DNA from: WHTF01 sp964482425
Lineage (GTDB): Bacteria > Desulfobacterota > Binatia > UBA9968
NCBI GenBank assembly: GCA_964482425.1
Contig: CAYZXN010000005.1
Span: forward strand, 1 to 5,470
Reading direction: 5' to 3'
Length of the DNA: 5,470 bases
Made by a program: the position numbers and the translations under genes. Shown in pieces: positions 1 to 5,302 of this stretch; positions within the stretch are counted from its first letter, which is position 1, and every line of letters begins with the position of its first letter. The notes beneath the pieces were generated by a model. That model did no database searches. It worked only from the letters and a program-made list of their open reading frames with translations, and was not told the DNA's origin.

Positions 1-3
1 CGA

Positions 4-484
4 AAGGATAAAGGATGAGCAAGACTTCGGGGATAGGGCGGGAGGATATTAAGATCGTGCAAGGAGAAAGTTTATGAGGCCAAACAGATTAGCGTTTTGG
101 CGCTCTGGATTTCGCCTTGATATTTCTGACGATGCTGACGAATATCCCTTTCGACTCACCGGTTTCCCTCTTGAGCGCAGCCAGTCTCTGTTCCGGGATC
201 AATCCAGATTCGGCGAGTAATTCCAGCCAGCATTCGGTTTCTTCTAATTCCTGCAAAGAGCCTTCGATTTTGCTAATAAAGTCGGCGTTGGACTTTGCTC
301 ATGACGCTTCCCGATACTGCGCACCGACCGACGTGCCAGATCGCAAGGCCTGACGGCCCATCAGCTGCGCTTCTGTTCTTTTGGGCAATTCAGCAAATAG
401 CCGGATTATAGAAAGTGCGTATTCCTTGGTCCTGACCTTGAGATCACTGTTGACCATAATGAGTGGATTTCATCCTTTATCCTT
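4..484. repeat. 15-bp inverted repeat enclosing the S23-family gene
   Basis: The sequence AAGGATAAAGGATGA reads forward at 4-18, and its exact reverse complement lies at 470-484. The arms sit about 70 bp beyond the 3' end and 12 bp beyond the 5' end of the four-helix-bundle gene, so the whole gene lies inside. A perfect 15-bp match over this short span is unlikely by chance, although each arm is itself internally repetitive (GGAT-AAA-GGAT), which weakens that argument. It could be the border of a small cassette or a purine-rich simple repeat that arose twice. The left arm is 4 bp from the window edge, so its full extent cannot be seen. Confidence 0.6.
89..457 (-). pseudogene. Four-helix-bundle protein (23S rRNA intervening-sequence / S23 family), interrupted by in-frame TGA
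   Basis: Read on the minus strand from ATG at 457 to TAA at 89 this gives 122 codons, the usual family length. Recognisable family segments are an N-terminal helix beginning VNSDLKVRTKEYALSIIRL, the core 'RSGTSVGAQYREAS' at about residues 39-52, and 'AKSNADFISKIEGSLQELEETECWLELL' split over residues 54-81. Codon 53 (299-301) is TGA where relatives usually carry Arg, as expected from one CGA-to-TGA transition. There are no frameshifts and the sequence beyond the stop is still well conserved. An in-frame TGA shortly upstream fixes 457 as the first ATG; the Shine-Dalgarno is poor (AAGGAT about 14 nt away). No Met codon follows the stop, so the distal half could not easily be made alone. The family forms small helical bundles; free-standing copies have no settled function. 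It is either a recent pseudogene, a readthrough case or a base-call error. Confidence 0.8.
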
Positions 485-590
485 CAGGCTAATCCTTTCA
501 AGCACCGACCGCTGTGCCATCGGCCTGCCGAAGTTGCGCTGAAATTGTCATCGACAGAAAGGGCATTGTCAGCTTCCCGGTGCGGCGATG

Positions 591-617
591 TTGCTCGCGC
601 TTCAAATTTTCTATAGA
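591..617 (+). promoter_or_regulatory. Possible weak promoter for the nitroreductase gene
   Basis: TTGCTC (591-596) and TATAGA (612-617) form a weak -35/-10 pair with a short 15-nt spacer. The AT-rich stretch is the only one in the 458-658 divergent region. The -10 candidate overlaps a repeated octamer, TATAGATA at 612 and TGTAGATA at 622, set 10 bp apart. The call rests on hexamer resemblance and position alone. Confidence 0.22.
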
Positions 618-645
618 TACCTGTAGATATCATCGGCACCAATTT

Positions 646-652
646 AGGAGGT
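646..652 (+). promoter_or_regulatory. Strong ribosome binding site of the nitroreductase
   Basis: AGGAGGT lies 6 nt upstream of the ATG at 659. It is a near-perfect Shine-Dalgarno sequence and fixes the start codon. Confidence 0.85.
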
Positions 653-658
653 AGGATC

Positions 659-1255
659 ATGGTAAATTCAACGGAGCGCCCGCTGGCGGATGCGCTCGAG
701 GCAATCAAAACGCGCCGCACGGTGAAAGAATATCTTCCCACCGAGATTCCCCGGGAGTGGATCGAGGAGCTGCTCGACGCGGCGCACTGGGCGCCCAACC
801 ACAAACTGACTCATCCCTGGCGTTTCCACGTGTTTACCGGAGAAGGGCGCGAGCGGCTGGTCGAAGCGCGACAGGCGTCGGTGCGCTGGGCAGCGGAAAA
901 AAAGGGCCAGCAGCCGAGCGAAGAGGACCTCAACTTCGCCCGGGCGAAGTGTTTTTCGTCCCCGGTGGTGATCATCGTTTCGATGGTGGGCGACGACAAC
1001 AAGATCGTCGACCAGGAGAACTATGCGGCCTGCTGGTGCGCGATCGAGAATTTGCTGGTCGCGGCGAACGCGCGAGGCCTGGGCAGCTACCCGAGCACGG
1101 GCGCGTGGATCGACCAGAATTTTGTCGGCCCGGTTCTCGGACTAACGGAGAAAGAGCGGCCGGTGGCGTGCATTTTCCTGGGCTACTCCGAGCAGAAGAC
1201 CATGGCCAAGCGTCTGCCGGTAGAGCGCCATACCACCTGGTACACCGAGGCGTGA
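659..1255 (+). CDS. Nitroreductase family protein (YdjA/RutE-like, FMN-dependent)
   Basis: This 198-residue protein has the length and layout of single-domain YdjA-type nitroreductases. The N-terminal 'KTRRTVKEY' (residues 17-25) supplies the Arg pair that binds the FMN phosphate in this family. 'APNHKLTHPWRF' (45-56) matches the family's conserved 'AP.HK..QPWRF' segment. 'CWCAIENLLVAANARGLGSYPSTGAW' (125-150) is the long helix and loop contributing to the dimer interface and flavin site. 'IFLGY' (172-176) is the usual C-terminal strand. No signal peptide or membrane segment is seen, so it should be a cytosolic homodimer carrying out NAD(P)H-dependent reduction; the substrate cannot be deduced. 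The start is set by an excellent ribosome binding site. It is divergent from the S23-family gene and convergent with the SPL pair, so it is probably a single-gene unit. Family assignment is firm, subfamily less so. Confidence 0.92.
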   Translation: MVNSTERPLADALEAIKTRRTVKEYLPTEIPREWIEELLDAAHWAPNHKLTHPWRFHVFTGEGRERLVEARQASVRWAAEKKGQQPSEEDLNFARAKCFSSPVVIIVSMVGDDNKIVDQENYAACWCAIENLLVAANARGLGSYPSTGAWIDQNFVGPVLGLTEKERPVACIFLGYSEQKTMAKRLPVERHTTWYTEA

Positions 1256-1282
1256 AAATGTCGCCTGAGTAAAGTGGGGCCA

Positions 1283-1314
1283 CCTTGCCGGCTTTTGTCA
1301 AAGCGTGCTCAAGG
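1283..1314. terminator. Possible hairpin terminator after the nitroreductase
   Basis: Inner arms GCTTT (1291-1295) and AAAGC (1300-1304) enclose a TGTC loop, and outer arms CCTTG (1283-1287) and CAAGG (1310-1314) bracket them. It begins 28 bp past the nitroreductase stop, a typical terminator position, but it lacks a downstream T-tract and the two stems are separated by an unpaired bulge. It is only a candidate. Confidence 0.28.
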
Positions 1315-1377
1315 CCGTTCTCGAATGAGACATCCTTGCGCGGTCTGTGCGCGTTAAAGGCCGGCGTCCTGCGTGTT

Positions 1378-1406
1378 CAAGATATGGCCCTCCTGGCTTG
1401 ATCTTG
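1378..1406. other. Interrupted inverted repeat (hairpin)
   Basis: CAAGAT (1378-1383) pairs with ATCTTG (1401-1406), and inside it GCC (1387-1389) pairs with GGC (1395-1397) around a 5-nt loop. The internal loops are 3 nt on each side, making the structure symmetrical. It sits mid-gap between the convergent genes. The role is unknown; it may contribute to bidirectional termination. Confidence 0.35.
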
Positions 1407-1460
1407 TTCGAGGTTCAGCGGACGCTTTTCGGGTTGAATGACGCTCCAAGACACACCCAG

Positions 1461-1490
1461 CCGGGCACGAACCGCCAGGTTCCTGCCCGG
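1461..1490. terminator. GC-rich hairpin, possible terminator for the SPL operon
   Basis: CCGGGC (1461-1466) pairs with GCCCGG (1485-1490), and GAACC (1469-1473) pairs with GGTTC (1478-1482) around a GCCA tetraloop; a 2x2 internal mismatch separates the stems. This is the strongest hairpin in the window. It lies about 50 bp past the stop of the downstream SPL-like gene, on the transcribed side. There is no U-tract, so Rho-independent termination is uncertain; it could instead protect the mRNA 3' end. Confidence 0.4.
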
Positions 1491-1539
1491 TCAGAATTGG
1501 CACATTAATCGCCGCTATTGGGATCACAGCGAACGCAAC

Positions 1540-2628
1540 TCAAGTCCAGTAAAGGATTCGAGCACTTGGCAGATGCTCCGGAATCGCCTTCCCGAAAAAC
1601 TCACGCATCTCCTTCATCAACTCAGCCGGATAGACGTATTTCAAGGAGCCGAACTTAGTGCGCTTCCTGGCTCTGGTCTCCTCGTCCATATCGAGGGTGG
1701 AGGCATTGTACCACCCTTTCAAAACCGTCTTCGATTTCGGCGTGAAGCGGTGTGTAATAAGTTCCATAGTCAAATCGACATTTGGCAAACCAGCAAGCGC
1801 CGAAGCAGCCTGGCGTAGCAATAGCCTGTAAGCTTCGCGCCAATCACCGTGCGGCATGATCGGCGCGATCGTAAGCCCAACCGGATAACCTGCGAGCGCT
1901 GCGCGCCGCATGGCCTTGAGGCGCGCAGGCATGCCGGCGGTGCCGCCTTCAAAGCATGCCACCGCAGCGCTATTGACTGAGAACCGAATGCGCGTGCGAT
2001 TGCTATGACGCAGGGTGAGAAGTGGATCGAGATTGTCGTATTTTGTCGTGAAGCGCAGTTGCACCGGCGCTTGCCATGCGCCGAAATGACAGATTGTCTT
2101 GGCCAGCGAGCCCGTGAGATGTTCGATGCCCAGTGGATCGGTGTAGCACGAGGCTTCATAGGTGGTGCCTTCATCGGCGCGCGTCTGGGAAGCGGAGGTC
2201 ACACGGCCCCGTCCGGCATAGTCGGGCAGGCCGTCCAGAATCTCTTCGATATTGGCATAAACGCGCGTCACAGGTGGGCCGCTGAGCGAACCGGCGAGGT
2301 AACAATATTGACAATGTGCCGGGCAGCCTTCGGCCAAATCGAAGCGCCAATCGGCGCTGGGCGGAATCGGCTGGAGTTTTCGCTTCGAAGAGGGCGAGAT
2401 GACGACGGCAAGTGTAGAGTTCGCGTCCATGTATGCACGTCGCGGATCGTCGTTCACAAGTCCGCGCAAGCGATTGGAACTTAACTCGACTATTTCTGCG
2501 CCCAAAGAAGCAGCTTTCTCAGCAATGCTCCGGCCATGCGCTAATTCACGTGCTGCAGGTGTTATCAGGACCCGCCTGGGACGCCAGAGTTTCAGCTGTT
2601 TATGTGCGCATACAGATTCTGAGTGCAT
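1540..2628 (-). CDS. splB: Spore photoproduct lyase-like radical SAM protein with catalytic cysteine
   Basis: This 362-residue protein resembles Bacillus spore photoproduct lyase (about 342 aa) along its length. The radical SAM motif CPAHCQYCY gives C102, C106 and C109 for the 4Fe-4S cluster. Y108 and Y110 match the tyrosines proposed to relay hydrogen. 'YEASCYTDPLGIEHLT' (157-172) aligns with the SPL segment holding the hydrogen-donor Cys (C141 in B. subtilis), here C161. 'FTTKYDNLD' (193-201), 'RIRFSVN' (213-219), 'APIMPHGDWREAY' (255-267) and 'MELITHRFT' (288-296) also match. The known SPL reaction splits 5-thyminyl-5,6-dihydrothymine in UV-damaged spore DNA; the substrate here is inferred only. 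The frame is open upstream to an ATG at 2832, but that would overlap the preceding gene by over 150 bp. ATG 2628 is preceded by GGGGTG at about 7 nt and gives an N-terminus like SPL. It follows the paralogue by 47 bp, so both are probably co-transcribed. Confidence 0.9.
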   Translation of the reverse strand: MHSESVCAHKQLKLWRPRRVLITPAARELAHGRSIAEKAASLGAEIVELSSNRLRGLVNDDPRRAYMDANSTLAVVISPSSKRKLQPIPPSADWRFDLAEGCPAHCQYCYLAGSLSGPPVTRVYANIEEILDGLPDYAGRGRVTSASQTRADEGTTYEASCYTDPLGIEHLTGSLAKTICHFGAWQAPVQLRFTTKYDNLDPLLTLRHSNRTRIRFSVNSAAVACFEGGTAGMPARLKAMRRAALAGYPVGLTIAPIMPHGDWREAYRLLLRQAASALAGLPNVDLTMELITHRFTPKSKTVLKGWYNASTLDMDEETRARKRTKFGSLKYVYPAELMKEMREFFGKAIPEHLPSARILYWT

Positions 2629-2675
2629 GTAATCACCCCAACGGAAGACGGAATGCTGAGACCCATACCTGCACC

Positions 2676-3743
2676 TTAGAAGGCGTAACGCACTTCGCAG
2701 TATGGTAAGGTGCGTTTTAACGTGCCGAGAAAAAAATCGAGATAGCGGCGCTTGTCGTGTACTTTGTAGCGCAGGTTCCACATGCCGTTCTGGCTGAGCT
2801 TTTTCTGCTGCAGCTCCGGCTGCCACAGCCAATCCTCGGCTCTGGGATGCCAGCGTAAGTTAACTGCGTGCAGGGCTGCATTGTGCGTGAGGAAAATGAC
2901 TTCCGCCTTAAGCTGCTCTTTCGCGGCAGAGGACAACGTCTCATCCAAATTCTTGAAGAGTTCAACGTAATCAGTCTCCCAGCCGTCATACACAATCACC
3001 GGGGAAAAATTGATGTGGACCTCATAGCCTGCGTCGACGAAATCATTAATGGCCGCGATCCGTTTGCTCACCGGCGAAGTGCGCACGTCGACAACTTGCG
3101 CGACGCGCTCGGGCATCAAGGAAAAGCGAATGCGGGTCTTGCGTTGAGGATCGTAGCCGAGCAGATCGCGATTGACGTATTTTGTCGCGAAGCTGCCCTT
3201 GGCGTTCGGAATAGAACAAAAAGCCGCGATAAGGTCGCGCACGTTGTCGGAGACCAGGGCATCGACGGACACATCGCCGTTCTCGCCGAGATCGTAGACC
3301 CAGAGTTTGGAATCAACCTGATCCGCTGTCGGCTTCACGCCCTGACGGGCCGCATGTCGCGCCAGCGCGGCGCAGATCTGCTCGATATTGACGAAAATAG
3401 TGATCGGATTGGCGTAGCCCTTACGCCGCGGCACATAGCAGTAAGCACATGCCATGGCGCAGCCGTTTGACGTGGACGGTGCGATAAAGTTGGAACTGCG
3501 CTCGTTCGGCCGCATGCTCATGCTCTTCTTGACGCCGAGCACCAGGGTATGTTGCTTGATGTGCAGCCAGTCTTCAGCGTTACCCTCATTGCCGTAAAGA
3601 GTTGGGATGTTGTTATGTGAGGGAACAATGATGCGCCGCGCGTCCGGATAGCGCGCGAGCACCTGGCGGCCGCGATCATAGGTTTCAACCGCCGGCTCCA
3701 TGTAGATTGTCTGAATATCTAGAATATCGCTGGGAAGTGCCAT
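2676..3743 (-). CDS. Divergent spore photoproduct lyase family radical SAM protein lacking the H-donor Cys
   Basis: This 355-residue protein is a second SPL superfamily member, first gene of the pair. The N-terminal 'QTIYMEPAVETY' (11-22) parallels the early 'Y.EP' motif of SPL and supports ATG 3743 although no Shine-Dalgarno is visible. 'TLVLGVKKSM' (66-75) precedes the cluster motif CAMACAYCY (C95, C99, C102), with Y101 and Y103 retained. 'FATKYVNRDLL' (185-195), 'RIRFSLM' (204-210), 'INFSPVIVYDGWETDY' (244-259) and 'EVIFLTHN' (281-288) continue the SPL fold. At the place of the SPL catalytic Cys the sequence is 'YDLGENGDVSVDAL' (150-163), with Gly153 aligned to it. This fits the uncharacterised 'spore photoproduct lyase family' described from non-spore-formers (TIGR03886, from memory). 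It should bind SAM and a 4Fe-4S cluster in the cytosol, but the chemistry and substrate are unknown. Other cysteines (C124, C176, C349) could in principle replace the donor. Confidence 0.88.
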   Translation of the reverse strand: MALPSDILDIQTIYMEPAVETYDRGRQVLARYPDARRIIVPSHNNIPTLYGNEGNAEDWLHIKQHTLVLGVKKSMSMRPNERSSNFIAPSTSNGCAMACAYCYVPRRKGYANPITIFVNIEQICAALARHAARQGVKPTADQVDSKLWVYDLGENGDVSVDALVSDNVRDLIAAFCSIPNAKGSFATKYVNRDLLGYDPQRKTRIRFSLMPERVAQVVDVRTSPVSKRIAAINDFVDAGYEVHINFSPVIVYDGWETDYVELFKNLDETLSSAAKEQLKAEVIFLTHNAALHAVNLRWHPRAEDWLWQPELQQKKLSQNGMWNLRYKVHDKRRYLDFFLGTLKRTLPYCEVRYAF

Positions 3744-3757
3744 GCGTCTAAGATATC

Positions 3758-3786
3758 AGTATTGCCGACGTTGGCTTCACCTTCAA
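3758..3786 (-). promoter_or_regulatory. Possible promoter of the SPL-like pair
   Basis: On the minus strand TTGAAG (3786-3781) and AATACT (3763-3758) have a 17-nt spacer, each matching the sigma-70 consensus at four of six positions. Transcription would begin only about 8 nt before ATG 3743, giving an almost leaderless mRNA, which would agree with the missing Shine-Dalgarno. The 165-bp gap to the hydrolase shows no strong terminator, so readthrough from the hydrolase is also possible. Confidence 0.27.
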
Positions 3787-3908
3787 CCTTGTGCGTCAAC
3801 TAACCACACCACCGGGTCGTGCCGCATTCATACAATCAGCGCAGGATCGAAAACGGCAGGCAAAATTTTGAGCTGGATCGAGCAGATCAATCTGGACGTT
3901 AGAACTTC

Positions 3909-4802
3909 TTAGTTCGGTCGAGGTTTGGCGCACTTCTCGACAAAGGCTTTTATTACCTGATTGAACGTCTCGGGCTGTTCACGGTAGCAGAAGTGGCCAG
4001 CCTCGTTGATGATGTGCATTTCCGACTTGGGATTACTGTCGGCGATGATTTCGAACAGCGCGTGGCCGCGTTTGAGTTGCGCCGTTGGATCGTTGTAGCC
4101 CCAAATTAGCAACGTTGGCTGGGTGAGCTTGCCTTGCATGATCCAATTGAGCGTCTCTTCTTTGTGCAGCGCCAACTGCGTGAAGAATTGCTTTTTCTTT
4201 AGCCCCTCGTCCTCCATCTTGCGGACGGTTTCCTGGTACTTTTCCGATTTGGCGATATCTTCACAAGTGTCGAGCCAGTTTTGGGTGATGTGGTTCGGTC
4301 TGAAGGAGTAATGCTCGATGCACCAGCGTTGGCTTTCGCGGCTCAGGTGCGGCTTGGGCGCATTGGCCATAATGTATTCGGTCTTCGAGGGTCCCGGCGC
4401 AAGAGTGCCGCTGTCGACGATGACACAGGAGCGAACCAGTTCCGGATGATCCAGGGTGAGTCGCGTGACGACGTAGCCGCCGCGCGAGTGACCGATGACG
4501 TGAACATTCTTAAGCCCGAGCGCCTGTAATAAGCCCGCCGCATGCTTTACCGTCGCTGCCATGGTGTAGTCGGCGTCGGATTGTGGATTGCCGGTATAGC
4601 CTTGCCCGAGCTTGTCCATGGCAATGACGCGAAACCGCTGCGCAAGAACGTCGAAATTGAACTCCCAGTCAATGGCACTTTCGCACGCGTCCGGCGTGCC
4701 CATGTGGCTGCCATGCACCAGTAACAGCACCTCGCCGCTGCCCTTATGGAAATAGCGGGTTCTGATTCCATCAACGTCAATAAACTTTTCGCCGGTCATC
4801 AT
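3909..4802 (-). CDS. Alpha/beta hydrolase (meta-cleavage-product hydrolase-like)
   Basis: This 297-residue protein shows the complete alpha/beta-hydrolase plan. 'LLLVHGSHMG' (26-35) holds the HG oxyanion-hole motif, 'DKLGQGYTG' (63-71) the usual Asp-x-x-Gly-x-Gly turn, and 'VIGHSRGG' (102-109) the nucleophile elbow with Ser106. 'LIWGYNDP' (232-239) carries the acid Asp238 and 'INEAGHFCYREQPETFN' (265-281) the base His270. The spacing and the C-terminal 'GHF...E.PE.FN' resemble C-C bond hydrolases of aromatic meta-cleavage pathways, and a helical cap lies at roughly 135-225. The same signature occurs in esterases and epoxide hydrolases, so the reaction is not settled. It has no signal peptide and should be cytosolic. 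The first of two adjacent ATGs is chosen because the Shine-Dalgarno lies 7 nt upstream. Its stop is 165 bp from the first SPL-like gene and its start 500 bp from the transporter gene, so it may be its own unit. Confidence 0.92.
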   Translation of the reverse strand: MMTGEKFIDVDGIRTRYFHKGSGEVLLLVHGSHMGTPDACESAIDWEFNFDVLAQRFRVIAMDKLGQGYTGNPQSDADYTMAATVKHAAGLLQALGLKNVHVIGHSRGGYVVTRLTLDHPELVRSCVIVDSGTLAPGPSKTEYIMANAPKPHLSRESQRWCIEHYSFRPNHITQNWLDTCEDIAKSEKYQETVRKMEDEGLKKKQFFTQLALHKEETLNWIMQGKLTQPTLLIWGYNDPTAQLKRGHALFEIIADSNPKSEMHIINEAGHFCYREQPETFNQVIKAFVEKCAKPRPN

Positions 4803-4809
4803 GAGCGAA

Positions 4810-4815
4810 TCCTCC
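4810..4815 (-). promoter_or_regulatory. Ribosome binding site of the alpha/beta hydrolase
   Basis: GGAGGA on the minus strand lies 7 nt before ATG 4802 and 10 nt before the second ATG at 4799, favouring the first Met. Confidence 0.75.
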
Positions 4816-4822
4816 AGCTGCT

Positions 4823-4852
4823 CGAATAGTCGAAAGCTGTAGCGATTGTCAA
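4823..4852 (-). promoter_or_regulatory. Possible hydrolase promoter
   Basis: A perfect -35 hexamer TTGACA (4852-4847, minus strand) is followed after 18 nt by TATTCG (4828-4823), a poor -10 matching three of six positions. Transcription would start just upstream of the GGAGGA ribosome binding site. The -35 is embedded in the direct repeat at 4843-4859. Confidence 0.35.
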
Positions 4853-4859
4853 CGATTGT
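4843..4859 (-). repeat. Two 7-bp direct repeats over the putative -35
   Basis: CGATTGT occurs at 4843-4849 and 4853-4859 on the plus strand (ACAATCG on the minus), exactly 10 bp apart. Two half-sites on one face of the helix overlapping a TTGACA would suit a regulator-binding site, but two short words could also coincide by chance. Confidence 0.3.
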
Positions 4860-4926
4860 TTAGCGTCACTGCCGGGTCGGACCAAGGCAACTTCTCCTCT
4901 GGCACATCACTCACCAAGAAAGTTTT

Positions 4927-5291
4927 GTTCAAGACGCTGAAGTCGGTCAACCGCTGCACTTCGTGCAAGACGTTCGAAAGCAACGGGTCTACTCGCGTGG
5001 CGAGGGGATACCGTTCATCGGTTCAACCGTTCAACGACGGAAAGATATACCCGTTCCAAATGTTCCAAGCGCTTCGCGCTGTTCCAAACTTGTCAGGCGT
5101 TCCGGAGGTTCAAACATTCGGAATGGTTCAATCGTCCAAGAGTCCAAGGACAGAACGATAACTAAGCCGGTTCCAGTCGATCCAATGGTTCCACTGCTAC
5201 GCTCCGTTCAAGACTATCCAGATCGCAGCCGTTCGCCAGTTCAACAACAGCCGAACAGGAACCCGTGCCGGCGGTTCCGCACGTTCCGGAG
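4927..5291. repeat. Degenerate 8-9 bp tandem repeat, consensus GTTC(C/A)AANN
   Basis: GTTC starts occur at 4927, 4972, 5013, 5021, 5029, 5053, 5062, 5081, 5099, 5108, 5126, 5170, 5188, 5206, 5231, 5239, 5274 and 5283, against one or two expected. Most spacings are 8, 9, 18 or near-multiples. Units can be laid end to end: GTTCCAGTC, GATCCAATG and GTTCCACTG at 5170-5196, and GTTCATCG, GTTCAACC and GTTCAACG at 5013-5036. The exact 9-mer GTTCAAGAC occurs at both 4927 and 5206. The motif is strongly strand-biased, GAAC appearing only about three times. Mixed 8- and 9-bp steps rule out a coding origin in one frame. It looks like an eroded micro- or minisatellite or an array of protein-binding sites. 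Confidence 0.72.
5258..5278 (-). terminator. Possible hairpin downstream of the transporter gene
   Basis: GGAACC (5258-5263) and GGTTCC (5273-5278) are complementary around a 9-nt GC-rich loop that can add CG pairs. It lies 25 bp past the stop of the substrate-binding protein gene. No T-run follows on the minus strand, and both arms contain the local repeat motif, so the pairing may be incidental. Confidence 0.25.
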
Positions 5292-5302
5292 TTTCCTGAA
5301 AC

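Larger units (their letters stand above)
1256..1539. other. Non-coding gap between convergent genes
   Basis: This stretch lies between the stop codons of the nitroreductase and the second SPL-like gene. No convincing reading frame was found. It holds three inverted repeats able to form hairpins (1283-1314, 1378-1406, 1461-1490), listed separately. None is followed by a clear T-run on either strand, so canonical intrinsic terminators are not evident. Confidence 0.6.
4803..5302. other. Non-coding gap upstream of the hydrolase
   Basis: This 500-bp interval separates the transporter-gene stop from the hydrolase start. The part nearest the hydrolase holds its ribosome binding site, a possible promoter and a short direct repeat; 4860-4926 shows nothing recognisable; from 4927 to about 5291 it is a degenerate short tandem repeat. 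Plus-strand open frames here have no family resemblance and no convincing ribosome binding site; they follow from the repeat composition. Confidence 0.65.

Noticed and set aside
74..220. A 48-codon plus-strand frame with a good AAGGAG ribosome binding site
   Set aside because: It lies antisense to the conserved 3' half of the S23-family gene and its translation has no recognisable feature; probably coincidental.
484..804. A minus-strand open frame overlapping the nitroreductase start
   Set aside because: It is antisense to the conserved nitroreductase N-terminus and resembles no known family.
2005..2484. A long plus-strand frame inside the downstream SPL-like gene
   Set aside because: Antisense shadow of a strongly conserved coding region in high-GC DNA.
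2629..2832. A 68-codon N-terminal extension of the downstream SPL-like protein, starting at ATG 2832
   Set aside because: It overlaps the coding end of the upstream SPL-like gene by over 150 bp, has no SPL resemblance, and ATG 2628 has a ribosome binding site and an SPL-like N-terminus.
4927..5291. CRISPR array
   Set aside because: The repeated unit is only 8-9 bp with no spacers and no uniform 25-40 bp repeats.
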